From contig NZ_JAMZIK010000059.1 in assembly GCF_024178315.1 (NCBI RefSeq), positions 1 to 48,912 on the forward strand: a stretch of DNA of 48,912 nucleotides, in the 5' to 3' direction. The notes below the pieces were generated by a model that saw only the letters and a list, made by a program, of their open reading frames with translations, did not search any database and was not told the origin of the DNA. This stretch comes from Siccirubricoccus soli (GTDB taxonomy: Bacteria; Pseudomonadota; Alphaproteobacteria; Acetobacterales; Acetobacteraceae). Below, piece by piece: positions 29,288 through 38,607 of this stretch. A program made the translations under genes and the position numbers. How positions within the stretch are numbered: the stretch's first letter is position 1; each line of letters opens with the position of its first letter.

Positions 29288-31255
29288 ATGTCCTCCTCCC
29301 TCTTCGGCCCTTCCGACGCGCCAGAGGCCGAAGGCCTGCCCGAGCCGCCGCCGCCGGAGGGGCCGGGGCTGTTCGGGGATGTGCCCGCCGGAGATGTGAC
29401 CGGCCCGGCGCCCGCCACCCCTCCCCCGGCCGTGCCCGCCCCGCCGCCGGCCGCGGCCCCGCCTGCCCAGGCAGCGCCGACGCCCGCCCAGGCCCCCTAC
29501 CGGGTCCTCGCCCGCAAATACCGCCCGACCAGCTTCGCCGAGCTGATCGGCCAGGAGGCGCTGGTCCGCACCCTGCGCAACGCCTTCGCCCAGGACCGCG
29601 TGGCGCATGCCTTCATGCTCACCGGCGTGCGCGGCGTGGGGAAGACCACCACCGCCCGCATCATCGCCCGCGCCCTGAACTGCATCGGCCCGGACGGCAA
29701 GGGCGGCCCGACGCCCGAGCCCTGCGGCATCTGCCCGGAATGCCAGGCGATCCTCGCCGACCGCCACCCGGATGTGCAGGAGCTCGACGCCGCCTCCAAC
29801 AACGGCGTGGACGAGGTGCGGGAGCTGCGGGAGCGGCTGCGCTACCGCCCGGCCCAGGGCCGCTTCAAGGTCATCATCCTGGACGAGGTCCACATGCTGT
29901 CCAACGCGGCGTTCAACGCGCTGCTGAAGACGCTGGAGGAGCCGCCGGCCCAGGTGAAGTTCATGCTGGCGACCACCGAGTTGCGGAAGGTGCCGGCCAC
30001 CATCCTCAGCCGCTGCCAGACCTTTCATCTCAAGCGAGTTCCGCAGGCGGAGCTGCGTGCCCATTTCGCCCGCATCGCGGCGAAGGAGCAGGTGGAGATC
30101 GACCCGGAAGCCCTGGCCATGGTCGCCCGCGCCGCCGATGGCAGCGTGCGGGATGGGCTCTCCCTGCTCGACCAGGCCATCGCGCTGGGCGGCCCCGACG
30201 GCGCCGTCACGGCCGAGGCGGTGCGGGACATGCTGGGCCTCGCCGACCGCGCCCTGGTGCTGGACCTGATGGAGCAGGCCATGGCGGGGGATGTCCCTGC
30301 CCTGCTGGCCACCATGGAGCGCGCGCATGAGCGCGGCGCCGATCCGGGGATGGTGCTGCAGGACCTGCTGGAGCTGACCCATACCCTGACCCGGCTGCGC
30401 AGCGTGCCGGCGCTGAAGGACGACCCCGGCCTGACCGAGAGCGAACGCACCCGCGGCGCGGTGCTGGCGGCGAAGCTCTCCGTCCCGGTGCTGGGCCGGG
30501 CCTGGCAGATGCTGCTGAAGGGGCTCGGGGAACTCGCCGGCGCGCCGGACCGCCGAGCGGCGGCCGAGATGGTGCTGATCCGCCTGGCGCATGTGGCGGA
30601 GCTGCCGCCGCCGGGCGATCTGGTGAAGCGGCTGATGGAAGGCGGGGGCCTGCCCGCCGCCCCCCCTCGCCCCGCCCCGAATGGCGGCGGCGCGCCCGGC
30701 AGCCTCAGGGCCGTGGCGGGCGGCGGCGCCGTCGCTTCCATCCCGGTGCCGGCCACGCTGCCGCAGCCGCAGAGCTGGCGGGACGTCGTGGCGCTCGCCT
30801 CCGGCCGCAAGCCGATGCTGCACGCGCAGCTGCTGCATTATGTCCACCCCGTCCACCTCGCGCCCGGGCGGGTGGAGATCCGGGTGCGGCCGGAGGCGAT
30901 GCGGGACCTGGCCGCCCAGCTCGGCGCCCTGCTCTCGGAGCTGACCGGCACGCGCTGGACCGTGGCGCTGAGCAATGCGGAAGGCGAGCCGACCCTGGCC
31001 GAGCAGGGCCGCCATGCGGAGGCGGAGCGGCTGTCCCTGGCCCGTGCCCACCCGCTGGTGCAGGCGGTGATGGCCGCCTTCCCCGGCGCCCAGATCGAGC
31101 GGGTGCGCGATGCCGGCGCCGATGATTACGGGCTGCCGCTGACGTTGCCCGCTTCCGCCGAGGCGCCGGAGGTGGAGCCGGGCGACATCCCGCCGGCGGA
31201 ACTGGAAGAACCGCCCGATTTCGACGATGTTCCCCCTCCGGACGAGGACAGGTAA
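29288..31255 (+). CDS. dnaX: DNA polymerase III subunits gamma/tau
   Basis: A 655-residue clamp-loader ATPase. After a Pro/Ala-rich N-terminal extension of about 70 residues (unlike the short E. coli start), the core begins YRVLARKYRPTSFAELIGQE. Walker A is GVRGVGKTTTAR; the zinc module is ALNC...PCGICPECQ; Walker B is IILDEVHMLSNAAFNALLKT; the SRC motif is ATILSRCQTFHLKR. The C-terminal half includes the tau-type region that contacts polymerase and helicase. ATG 29288 is the first ATG after the SRP RNA in frame. It starts the dnaX-ybaB-recR operon. Confidence 0.94.
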   Translation: MSSSLFGPSDAPEAEGLPEPPPPEGPGLFGDVPAGDVTGPAPATPPPAVPAPPPAAAPPAQAAPTPAQAPYRVLARKYRPTSFAELIGQEALVRTLRNAFAQDRVAHAFMLTGVRGVGKTTTARIIARALNCIGPDGKGGPTPEPCGICPECQAILADRHPDVQELDAASNNGVDEVRELRERLRYRPAQGRFKVIILDEVHMLSNAAFNALLKTLEEPPAQVKFMLATTELRKVPATILSRCQTFHLKRVPQAELRAHFARIAAKEQVEIDPEALAMVARAADGSVRDGLSLLDQAIALGGPDGAVTAEAVRDMLGLADRALVLDLMEQAMAGDVPALLATMERAHERGADPGMVLQDLLELTHTLTRLRSVPALKDDPGLTESERTRGAVLAAKLSVPVLGRAWQMLLKGLGELAGAPDRRAAAEMVLIRLAHVAELPPPGDLVKRLMEGGGLPAAPPRPAPNGGGAPGSLRAVAGGGAVASIPVPATLPQPQSWRDVVALASGRKPMLHAQLLHYVHPVHLAPGRVEIRVRPEAMRDLAAQLGALLSELTGTRWTVALSNAEGEPTLAEQGRHAEAERLSLARAHPLVQAVMAAFPGAQIERVRDAGADDYGLPLTLPASAEAPEVEPGDIPPAELEEPPDFDDVPPPDEDR

Positions 31256-31264
31256 GGCACGGCC

Positions 31265-31588
31265 ATGAAGAATCTCGGCAACATGCTGAAGCAGGCGCAG
31301 CAGATGCAGACCCGCATGCAGGAGATGCAGGCGAAGCTGGAGGCCGCGGTGGTGGAAGGCGTGGCCGGTGCCGGCATGGTGAAGGTGACGCTCTCCGGCA
31401 AGGGCGACCTGAAGCGCGTGGCGATCGACCCCAGCCTGATGACGGCGGATGACCGGGAGGTGCTGGAAGATCTGCTGGTCGCCGCCCATGCGGATGCCAA
31501 GCAGAAGGTGGAGGCTTCCATGGCCGAGGAGATGCAGAAGGCCACGGCCGGCCTCAACTTGCCCGCCGGCATGAAGCTGCCATTCTGA
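31265..31588 (+). CDS. ybaB: YbaB/EbfC family nucleoid-associated protein
   Basis: A 107-residue DNA-binding dimer. The conserved start [20 protein letters not shown] then QAKLEA, followed by [20 protein letters not shown] and a C-terminal PAGMKLPF, matches the family. Members bind DNA as tweezers and are nearly always between dnaX and recR, as here (9 bp after dnaX, 99 bp before recR). It may aid RecR-linked repair; that is inference from the conserved gene order. Confidence 0.95.
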   Translation: MKNLGNMLKQAQQMQTRMQEMQAKLEAAVVEGVAGAGMVKVTLSGKGDLKRVAIDPSLMTADDREVLEDLLVAAHADAKQKVEASMAEEMQKATAGLNLPAGMKLPF

Positions 31589-31687
31589 TGCGTGCGGCCG
31601 GCATCCAGCCACACCAATCCCTGGATGCCGGCCGCGGCACGTAACCCGCCGGGATCCTTATACCTCCCGGCCACACCGCCCGGACGC

Positions 31688-32284
31688 ATGCCCGCCCCTG
31701 ACCCCATCGAGCATCTGATCGGCCTGCTCGCCCGGCTGCCCGGCTTCGGGCGGCGGAGCGCGCGGCGGGCGGTGCTGAAGATGCTGATGCAGCCGGAGCA
31801 GAGCATGCTGCCCCTGGCGGCGGCGCTGCGCGATGCGGCGGCGGCGGTGCGGCCCTGCCGGCTCTGCGGCAACCTCGACGACCAGGACCCCTGCCACATC
31901 TGCCGCGACCCGCAGCGCGATCAGTCCGTGATCTGCGTGGTGGAGGGCGTCGCCGAGCTCTGGGCGCTGGAGCGCGCCCATGCGCATCGCGGCCTCTACC
32001 ACGTGCTGGGCGGCACCCTCTCCGCCATCGGCGGCGTCGGGCCGGAGGATCTCTCGGTGCAGCCGCTGCTGGCCCGCATCGCGGAACAGGGGGTGGAGGA
32101 GGTGATCCTGGCCCTGCCCGCCACGGTGGATGGCGCCACCACGGCGCATTTCCTCTCCGACCGCCTGCGCTCCACCGGCGTGCGGGTGACGCGGCTGGCG
32201 CAGGGCGTGCCGATCGGCGGCGCGCTGGATGTGCTGGACGAGGGCACGCTGGCGGCGGCGCTGAAGGCAAGGCGGGTGGTCTGA
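31688..32284 (+). CDS. recR: Recombination protein RecR
   Basis: A 198-residue RecF-pathway repair protein. The helix-hairpin-helix [20 protein letters not shown] is at the N-terminus; the C4 zinc finger [16 protein letters not shown] is at about residues 58-73; the Toprim domain begins [16 protein letters not shown] and includes [19 protein letters not shown]. All four zinc Cys are kept. ATG 31688 matches the family start. Last gene of dnaX-ybaB-recR. Confidence 0.95.
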   Translation: MPAPDPIEHLIGLLARLPGFGRRSARRAVLKMLMQPEQSMLPLAAALRDAAAAVRPCRLCGNLDDQDPCHICRDPQRDQSVICVVEGVAELWALERAHAHRGLYHVLGGTLSAIGGVGPEDLSVQPLLARIAEQGVEEVILALPATVDGATTAHFLSDRLRSTGVRVTRLAQGVPIGGALDVLDEGTLAAALKARRVV

Positions 32285-32397
32285 CCGCCGCGGCCCGGAG
32301 ACACCCCTCCCCTTCCGGCCTGCGAGGCGGCGGCATTTACGGCTTCACAACGGCCCCGTGCGAGACTCGCCCCGACCTGAAGCATGGGGGCAGAAAA

Positions 32398-34698
32398 TTG
32401 CCGACGTCTGGCACCAGCGCCGCGGACAGCCTCGTCGGCAGCCCCGACGACGATTCCCTCTTTGGCCTCGAGAGCAACGACACCCTGCTGGGCCTCGGCG
32501 GCCATGACGTCCTGGTCGGTGGTTCAGGCAACGACTCGCTGGATGGCGGCGCGGGCAACGACGTCCTGATCGACGATGCCGGCAACAACAGGCTGCTGGG
32601 CGGCACCGGGGATGACACCATCATCGCGATGGCGGTGGCCTTCATCGATGGCGGCGACGGGAATGACAGCATCTTCGCCTCCGGCGCCGGCAGCACGGTG
32701 CAGGGCGGCGCCGGGGATGATTGGGTTTTCCTCGGCGCCGCTGCCACCGTCAGCGGCGGCACCGGCCTCGACACCTTCTCCTTCCTCAACACCTTCGCTT
32801 ATCCCGGCGACAGCCCGACCGCCCCGTTCGTCATCACCGACTTCGCCGCCGGTGCCGCGGGCGACCGGCTCGACCTGGCCTCCTGGCTGCACGGCCCCGG
32901 CACCACCGACTTCGATGGCAGCAACCCCTTCGGCAGCAGCGGCTTCCTCCGCCTGCGCCAGGAGGGGGGGGACACGGTCATCGACTGGGACAGCAATGGC
33001 GGCGCCAACAGCTTCGTCCCCCTGATCCGGCTGCAGGGCATCACCGCCGCGGCGCTGACCGCGGCGAATCTCGGCTTCGCCCCGGACGGCAGCCAGGCGA
33101 GCCGGCAATTCCTCATCGGCACCACCGACCATGACAGCATGCTGGGCGGCGCCGGCGACGACCATCTGTTCGGCCAGGCAGGCAACGACACCCTACTCGG
33201 CGGCGCCGGCGACGACGCGCTGTATGGCGAGGACGGCAACGACAGCCTGGACGGCGACAGCGGCAACAACGCCCTGGCCGGCGGCACGGGCGACGACACC
33301 TACATCGTCCGGAGCGCCGCCGATACGGTGACGGAACTGCCGAACCAGGGCCAGGACACGATCCGCAGCTGGGTCAGCTATACCCTGCCGGCGAATGTCG
33401 AGATGCTGCTGCTCGAAACCGGTGCCGGCTCCATCAACGGCACCGGCAACGCGCTGGCGAACACCATCATCGGCAATGAGGGTGCCAATACCCTCAGCGG
33501 CGGCGCCGGCGGCGACCTGCTACTGGGCGGCCTGGGCCCGGATTCGCTGCTGGGCGGCGACGGCGACGACACGCTGGTGGGAGGCCCGGGCGGGGATGCG
33601 CTGGTGGGCGGCAACGGCATCGACCTGGTCAGCTATGAGACCGCGACCGGTGCGGTCAGAGCCTCCTTCACCGCATCGAACACCAATACTGGCGATGCCG
33701 CGGGCGACCGCTACAGCAGCATCGAGAATCTGCGCGGCTCCGCCTTCTTCGACCGCCTGGTAACCGCCGGCGGTGCCAATCGCCTTGAGGGGCTGGACGG
33801 CAATGACGAACTAGTCGGCGGAGCCGGGTCTGACACGCTCGATGGCGGCAACGGAAACGATCTCGCCTCATACGAAAACGCCCCGGCCGCCGTCATTGCC
33901 TCGCTCACCACCCCGTCAGCGAATACCGGCGATGCCGCGGGCGATGTCTACATTGGTATCGAGTTCCTGAGGGGCTCAACCTACGCCGACAACCTCACTG
34001 GCAATGCCGTTGCCAACAAACTGGTCGGCCTGGCGGGCAACGACACCCTCATAGGCCTGGACGGTCCCGATACGCTGATTGGCGGCGCTGGTGCCGATAT
34101 GCTGAGCGGCGGCAATCACAGCGACTACGCCTCCTATGAGGCAGCGACGGCTGGTGTGACGGCCTATCTCCTGTCACCGGCCAAGAATGCCGGGGAAGCG
34201 GCGGGCGACACCTACAGCGCCGTCGAAAACCTGCGTGGCTCAGCCTACGGCGATTTGCTGGTGGGCGGCGTCGGGCCGAACACCCTCGATGGGCTGGCCG
34301 GGGACGACACGCTGGATGGTGGCGGCGGGGGCGACGACCGGCTGATCGGCGGCCTCGGCGCGGACCGGCTGATCGGCGGCACCGGCGCCGACAGCTTCAT
34401 CTTCAAAGCCGTGGCCGAGAGCACCGCCCTGTCGATGGACGTCATCGTTGATTTCTCTCAAGCCCAGCATGACCTGCTTCACCTATCGGTCATCGATGCC
34501 CGACCGGATGTTGCAGGTGATCAGGCCTTCGTCTGGGAGGGCACGGGCGCCTTCCGCGGCGGCGGAATTGGCTCGGTTCGATACTACCACTCGGGTGGCG
34601 ATACCTTTGTGGAGGTCGATACTGGAGACGGGGTGACGGATATGATCATCAAGGTCCTTGGGCTGATCGCTTTGACGCCGCAGGATTTCCTGCTCTAG
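32398..34698 (+). CDS. RTX calcium-binding protein, probable type I secretion substrate
   Basis: A 766-residue protein started at TTG 32398 (GGGGG 7 nt upstream); it has no signal peptide. It contains many GGxGxDxL-type nonapeptides in blocks at about 10-110, 240-300 and 360-405. Three repeats of about 80-90 residues follow (starting near 410, 489 and 577), each with an SYE...A opening, [23 protein letters not shown] text and a short RTX cluster. Such blocks bind calcium and fold outside the cell. The C-terminus TPQDFLL resembles a type I secretion signal. No ABC exporter or HlyD is nearby, so function and exporter are unknown. The stop codon TAG is part of the CTAG that begins the mobile repeat. 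Confidence 0.88.
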   Translation: MPTSGTSAADSLVGSPDDDSLFGLESNDTLLGLGGHDVLVGGSGNDSLDGGAGNDVLIDDAGNNRLLGGTGDDTIIAMAVAFIDGGDGNDSIFASGAGSTVQGGAGDDWVFLGAAATVSGGTGLDTFSFLNTFAYPGDSPTAPFVITDFAAGAAGDRLDLASWLHGPGTTDFDGSNPFGSSGFLRLRQEGGDTVIDWDSNGGANSFVPLIRLQGITAAALTAANLGFAPDGSQASRQFLIGTTDHDSMLGGAGDDHLFGQAGNDTLLGGAGDDALYGEDGNDSLDGDSGNNALAGGTGDDTYIVRSAADTVTELPNQGQDTIRSWVSYTLPANVEMLLLETGAGSINGTGNALANTIIGNEGANTLSGGAGGDLLLGGLGPDSLLGGDGDDTLVGGPGGDALVGGNGIDLVSYETATGAVRASFTASNTNTGDAAGDRYSSIENLRGSAFFDRLVTAGGANRLEGLDGNDELVGGAGSDTLDGGNGNDLASYENAPAAVIASLTTPSANTGDAAGDVYIGIEFLRGSTYADNLTGNAVANKLVGLAGNDTLIGLDGPDTLIGGAGADMLSGGNHSDYASYEAATAGVTAYLLSPAKNAGEAAGDTYSAVENLRGSAYGDLLVGGVGPNTLDGLAGDDTLDGGGGGDDRLIGGLGADRLIGGTGADSFIFKAVAESTALSMDVIVDFSQAQHDLLHLSVIDARPDVAGDQAFVWEGTGAFRGGGIGSVRYYHSGGDTFVEVDTGDGVTDMIIKVLGLIALTPQDFLL

Positions 34699-34801
34699 AG
34701 CATTTTCGGTTCACATGCGGTCACCGAATATGCTCTACGCCTTTGTTTGCAGAGCAGATTCACGCCTTCGGGCGATGCCGCCCTACGGCGATCTGCTCTA
34801 G
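34695..34801 (+). repeat. 107-bp CTAG-bounded double-hairpin repeat, copy 2
   Basis: This copy begins with CTAG whose TAG is the stop codon of the RTX gene and ends CTAG at 34801. The first hairpin arms are 34696-34710 and 34723-34737 with one mismatch; the linker and second hairpin match copies 1 and 3. It probably serves as the RNA end of the RTX transcript, because the first hairpin starts at the stop codon. Confidence 0.85.
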
Positions 34802-34969
34802 CAGGCCGCTGAATAGGGGCGGTCTGCTCTTCCACTGCGGCCCTAATCTGCGGTGGCTCACAAAGGCGCAGGTTTGGCGGGCCGTGCCATCCGTGACTTC
34901 CATTAAGTCTTCCGTTGCGCTGGCGACAGACTGCCTCGGCAAGCACGGCCGCCGAAGGCCTGGAGCGTA

Positions 34970-34992
34970 GGGCGCGGCGAAATGCCGCGCCC
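34970..34992. terminator. Hairpin between the RTX and pyruvyl transferase genes
   Basis: GGGCGCGGC (34970-34978) pairs with GCCGCGCCC (34984-34992) around GAAAT. The rest of 34802-35075 holds no recognisable gene. Without a T-run on either side it is only a possible stop for the converging transcripts. Confidence 0.35.
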
Positions 34993-35075
34993 GGAACAAC
35001 GCCTGATCGGGCGATCCCAGCCGAATCGCGGGATCCGGGACGAACTATGCAAAGGCCGCGATGAGTACAGCGTGG

Positions 35076-36302
35076 TCACCAAGGCAATGCTGCGGCCGCC
35101 TCGTCATCGACCGGCCAGCGCTTCTCGGAGAACGCGACGCGCGGGGCCAGCGGAAAGGCATCGAACAATGCCTCACCGGTGAAGCTCAGCGGTTCCCAGA
35201 ACCGGTCGACAGCCGCGATCACCTCTTCCCAGGGCGTCGGTGCGGAACTTGGGTTGCCATACGCGAACATGCTGCTCCGGCCGACCCCGCGGTAGAAGTC
35301 GGCGAAGCGATGATTAAGAGGCTCGTCGTAGTTTCCTTCCAGGTCGAAGCGCTTCAGCCCGGTGGGCGCATTCGGGAAGTACAGGCAGGGGATCTGATAA
35401 GCGTCCGCCAGAAGCAGGCCGTGGAAACTGTTCGAGACGATGCGGCGACACGCCAGGATTTCCTGCAACTTGCCGACGAGTCCCGACCAGCTCGGCTCAT
35501 GATAGGTCGAGATGACATGCACACCGTAGTCCTGGGCGCCGGCGAAGCGGGGCTGCCCGGTGACGGACCCTGTCTCCGGCCCCGGTGTATCGAGTTCCGA
35601 GATGTGCAGCACAACGCCCAATTCGTATTTCTTCTCGACCCTTGGTTTAAGGATCCGTGGCAGGAACCAAGCCGGGTCCCCATAGATGGCGGGCGCCTCG
35701 ATCCCAGCTGCCAGCAGAGCGCGGCGGGTGAAGGGGCCTCGCACGGCATGTACGACATAGTCCACGCCCGGCGCTGCGGTGAATCCCCTGCTGCGGTCCC
35801 CGGTGGCGTTGCGCTTCGGGTCGAAACCAGTCCCCCAGAAATGCACCGTGCCAGCGCTTTGCCCTTGCCCGATCGTTCCCACGGCGGCCAGACGCCGGTT
35901 CGGTGAATTGAATGCGTAATGGGCAACCGGCAGGCCGGACATGACAGAGACAATGAGCGGGCTGAGCGCATCGCCCAGATTGGCGAAGGGGACCGCCTTC
36001 GTGCTGCGGACCCAGGACAGCGGAACCTTCCCCGAAAGCGTCTCCACCTGCTGCGCAAGTCGCGCATCCGGTGCGAGTCCGCGCCCCGCCCGGGCCTTGA
36101 GTTCGGCCAATTCGACTTTGCAGGCACCCAGCTCCAAGGCCTGCCGCTCCAGCAGTCCCGCCTGTTCGGCGGCCAAGCGCCTCGACGCGGCAAGCCTGCC
36201 CTCCAGGAATGCGACACTGTCCCGAAGGGACATGATCTCATCCTGCAAACCCGGCCAGACGATCTCCTTGAGCGCCGATCTCGACAAGGGAGCCATCCTC
36301 AT
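35076..36302 (-). CDS. Polysaccharide pyruvyl transferase family protein
   Basis: About 408 residues from ATG 36302. Family landmarks: NLGDALSPLIVSVMSGLPV near residue 110, FWGTGFDPKRNATG, VVHAVRGPFTRRALLAAGIE, YGDPAWFLPRIL and the C-terminal VSNSFHGLLLADAYQIPCLY. Relatives move pyruvate from PEP to sugars of exopolysaccharide or cell-wall glycans. The first 80 residues are a predicted coiled coil (SVAFLEGRLAASRRLAAEQA and onwards), unusual for the family and perhaps for membrane or partner contact. Start choices 36236 (AGGA upstream) or 36302 both fit; a promoter-like pair at 36381-36411 argues against the longest frame. No other glycan genes are nearby. Confidence 0.78.
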   Translation of the reverse strand: MRMAPLSRSALKEIVWPGLQDEIMSLRDSVAFLEGRLAASRRLAAEQAGLLERQALELGACKVELAELKARAGRGLAPDARLAQQVETLSGKVPLSWVRSTKAVPFANLGDALSPLIVSVMSGLPVAHYAFNSPNRRLAAVGTIGQGQSAGTVHFWGTGFDPKRNATGDRSRGFTAAPGVDYVVHAVRGPFTRRALLAAGIEAPAIYGDPAWFLPRILKPRVEKKYELGVVLHISELDTPGPETGSVTGQPRFAGAQDYGVHVISTYHEPSWSGLVGKLQEILACRRIVSNSFHGLLLADAYQIPCLYFPNAPTGLKRFDLEGNYDEPLNHRFADFYRGVGRSSMFAYGNPSSAPTPWEEVIAAVDRFWEPLSFTGEALFDAFPLAPRVAFSEKRWPVDDEAAAALPW

Positions 36303-36380
36303 TGTCCACGCCAGGGCAGCGGATGGCGCGAATGCCATCGACGCACTGAGCGTGAGCCGGGCTTTTCCGCGGCCACAGAT

Positions 36381-36411
36381 GTTTAAGCTCCACAACGTTA
36401 AATTAGGTCAA
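36381..36411 (-). promoter_or_regulatory. Candidate promoter of the pyruvyl transferase gene
   Basis: On the minus strand TTGACC (36406-36411) and CTTAAA (36382-36387) are spaced 18 bp in an AT-rich patch, unusual for this GC-rich DNA. It would start RNA near 36374, upstream of the chosen ATG. The -10 match is only fair. Confidence 0.35.
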
Positions 36412-36972
36412 AGGGCGTTCCGAATTGGCGCGGCACCCGGCCCGCGGGTCAAGATCGGCAATACAGTCCGGCGTTGTCGGGTAACGTGTCGCCTGAGGGT
36501 CGGAGGTAGGAACTGGCTCACGACGCTCCGCAAAGCGGTCCGGCCGGATGGCAGTTGCCATCACATGCCGCTCGATAAGGAAGTGCGCAGCAGGGCTGCA
36601 TGAGACCCGCCTAGCGGAAGCTTCAACCTTCGACTTAGGCAAAAGCACGATCGGACACCGGAGAGCCTCGCGGTCGTGCGCCATCGACCTCCGCGGCTTC
36701 TGCGATCGCGCGACGGTCATCGTGTCGGCTACCGCCTTAGGCGATGGCACGCGAAGGCAGCCACAGCTTCATCCGGGTACCAATCCGTTCGTCGGCCGGT
36801 CACCCCGAAGCATGTCCACCGGGCAAATCTGGAGTCAGGGCCAAGGCAAGCCACCAGCCCAGTTGCAACGCCGCAACTAGGACGTGGTCCGAACCCCAGG
36901 GGGCAGGACAACTCACCCGGTCGACATGCCCTGATGCGCACCAGGGCAAGGCCCTGGTGCGCCCTGCATGGG
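36396..36972. other. Gene-poor stretch before the CsbD gene
   Basis: About 575 bp of less GC-rich DNA than its surroundings. Open frames on both strands match no family and have no clear ribosome binding sites. It holds the candidate promoter of the pyruvyl transferase gene at its left end and the csbD-end hairpin (36938-36960) at its right end. I see no transposase remnant, RNA gene or repeat. Confidence 0.5.
36938..36960 (-). terminator. Perfect hairpin downstream of the csbD-like gene
   Basis: GCACCAGGGC (36938-36947) pairs with GCCCTGGTGC (36951-36960) around a 3-nt loop, 12 bp after the csbD stop on the minus strand. There is no T-run, but the position and perfect 10-bp stem suggest a transcript end. 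Confidence 0.5.
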
Positions 36973-37155
36973 CTATTTGTCCATCGCGTCGCGGACGGCG
37001 TCCTTGGCGCCGCCAACGCTGCTCTGCACCTTGCCCTCGGCCTTGTCGGCCTTGCCCTCGGCCTGCAGCTTGGTGTCGCCGGTCACCTTGCCGGCCGCGT
37101 CCTTCACGGCGCCCTTGGCCTGCTTGGCAGCGCCGGCGATGCGATCCTTGTCCAT
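36973..37155 (-). CDS. CsbD family stress-response protein
   Basis: A 60-residue, Lys/Ala/Gly-rich hydrophilic protein: MDKDRIAGAAKQAKGAVKDA then AGKVTGDTKLQAEGKADKAE and GKVQSS, the CsbD pattern. In other bacteria these are made in quantity under general stress or stationary phase; biochemical role unknown. It has a good ribosome binding site (GGAAGGGA 7 nt upstream). A perfect 8-bp hairpin (37173-37193) stands just before that site and may control or end transcription from the upstream gene. Probably its own promoter; I found no clear sigma-factor boxes. Confidence 0.9.
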   Translation of the reverse strand: MDKDRIAGAAKQAKGAVKDAAGKVTGDTKLQAEGKADKAEGKVQSSVGGAKDAVRDAMDK

Positions 37156-37172
37156 GGCTTGTCCCTTCCGTT

Positions 37173-37193
37173 GCCGCCGCGCGATGCGGCGGC
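37173..37193 (-). promoter_or_regulatory. Hairpin in front of the csbD ribosome binding site
   Basis: GCCGCCGC (37173-37180) pairs with GCGGCGGC (37186-37193). On the minus strand it ends right before AACGGAAGGGACAAGCC and the ATG. It could end the transcript of the upstream binding-protein gene or shape the 5' leader of csbD. Confidence 0.35.
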
Positions 37194-37255
37194 TTCGGCA
37201 AGGGAAACGCGGCGCGCCGGCGGAAGGTTGCCCTCCCGGCCCCGCCGGCCGGGGT

Positions 37256-38266
37256 TCAGCGGAACGGGATGGCGTACATCAGCCCACCCCTGGCCCACAA
37301 CCCATTGATTCCACGCGAGAGCTTGAGCGAGCTGCCCTGACCGACATTGCGCTCGAATACCTCGCCGTAATTCCCCACGGCGCGGATGGCATTCGCCGCC
37401 CAGCCATTGTCAAGGCCAAGGCGGGAGCCGAACTCGCCGCTGGTGCCGAGCAGGCGCTGTGCGGTCGGGCTGCCGCTCTTCGCCTGCTCCGCCGTATTGG
37501 CCTGGGTCACGCCCAACTCCTCCGCCTCCACCAGAGCGTAGTGCACCCACATGATGATGTTCGACCACTGGTCGTCGCCATTGCGGGTGAAGGGGCCGAG
37601 CGGTTCCTTGCTGATCGTCTCCTCCAGCACTTGGTAGGCGGCCGGGTCGCGGGCCACGGTCAGGGCGCCGGCGAGCGCGCTGGCATCCTGCGTCATCGCA
37701 TCGCAGCGGCCGCTGAAGAAGGCCTCGTACATGGTGTCCACCCGCTCGAACACCACCGGCTGGAAGTGCAGGTTGCGGGCGCGGAAGACGTCGCCGAGGG
37801 TGAGCTCATGCGTCGTGCCCTGGGCGACGCAGATGGTGGCGCCGTCCAGCTCCGCCAACTTGCTTACATTGGCGTCGCGGCGCACGGCGAAGCCCTGGCC
37901 GTCGTAGAAATTCACCGGCCCCTGGTTCAGCCCCAGCGAGACGTCGCGCAGGAAGGTCTGGGTGCTGTTGCGGAACAGCACGTCGATCTCGCCGGTCTGC
38001 AGCGCGGTGAAGCGGGCTTGGGCGGTGAGAGGGACAAAGCGGACCTTGCTGGCGTCGCCCAGCACGGCGGCGGCGACAGCGCGGCAGTAATCCACATCCA
38101 GGCCGCGGAACTCGCCGCGGCTGTCCGGCGCCGAGAAGCCGGCGAAACCCTGGGAGACGCCGCAATTCAGCGTGCCGCGCTGCTTCACCGCCTCCAGGGT
38201 CTGCGCTTCCGCAGTGCTCCCGAGGAGGAGCGCCGCCAGCAGCGCTATCCATCCAGTTCGTGCCAT
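37256..38266 (-). CDS. Amino-acid ABC transporter substrate-binding protein (AapJ-like)
   Basis: A 336-residue periplasmic receptor. The signal peptide MARTGWIALLAALLLGSTAE with AQ is followed by LEAVKQRGTLNCGVSQGFAG, then FSAPDSRGEFRGLDVDYCRA (the solute-binding family 3 start) and LPLT-type AQARFTALQTGEIDVLFRNS. The segments SGRCDAMTQDASALAG and ISKEPLGPFTRNGDDQW match the general L-amino-acid receptor AapJ/BztA. Start ATG 38266 is preceded by AAAAGGG. No permease or ATPase gene is beside it, so it is an orphan receptor here and must work with parts encoded elsewhere or as a sensor. Confidence 0.9.
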   Translation of the reverse strand: MARTGWIALLAALLLGSTAEAQTLEAVKQRGTLNCGVSQGFAGFSAPDSRGEFRGLDVDYCRAVAAAVLGDASKVRFVPLTAQARFTALQTGEIDVLFRNSTQTFLRDVSLGLNQGPVNFYDGQGFAVRRDANVSKLAELDGATICVAQGTTHELTLGDVFRARNLHFQPVVFERVDTMYEAFFSGRCDAMTQDASALAGALTVARDPAAYQVLEETISKEPLGPFTRNGDDQWSNIIMWVHYALVEAEELGVTQANTAEQAKSGSPTAQRLLGTSGEFGSRLGLDNGWAANAIRAVGNYGEVFERNVGQGSSLKLSRGINGLWARGGLMYAIPFR

Positions 38267-38467
38267 ATGCCCTTTTCCATGCCGTATCATGGCGCCGTGA
38301 TATCGCCGCCAGGGCCGGCTGAACACCATGCGGGGCGCGGAAAGGCGATGCGCCTCGCCCGGGCTCCGTGCCGCCGAGGGACCGGGCCGGCCGAACCTGC
38401 TGGCCCCGCATGCCGGGTCTCGCTGGTCCTGCGGCCTCTGGTAGGCGGGGCGGCGTCTCCCTTTGGC

Positions 38468-38574
38468 CTAGAGCGTTTTCGGTTTACAGGCGTGCACCGA
38501 AAACGCTCTAAGCTTTTATTTACACAGAAGATTCACGCCTTCGGGCGATGCCGCCCTACGGCGATCTGCTCTAG
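38468..38574 (+). repeat. 107-bp CTAG-bounded double-hairpin repeat, copy 3
   Basis: Intergenic copy between the AapJ-like gene and the XRE/cupin gene. The first hairpin is perfect (arms 38469-38483 and 38496-38510). The linker differs most (agcttttatttacacag). The second half is nearly identical to copy 2. It ends 33 bp after the stop of the XRE/cupin gene on the other strand. Confidence 0.85.
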
Positions 38575-38607
38575 TGTCCTAAGAACGAAATCCGCAAGAC
38601 TTCGAAA

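Noticed and set aside
36676-37340. Plus-strand frames across the csbD region
   Set aside because: They run antisense through the clear CsbD gene and have no conserved features.
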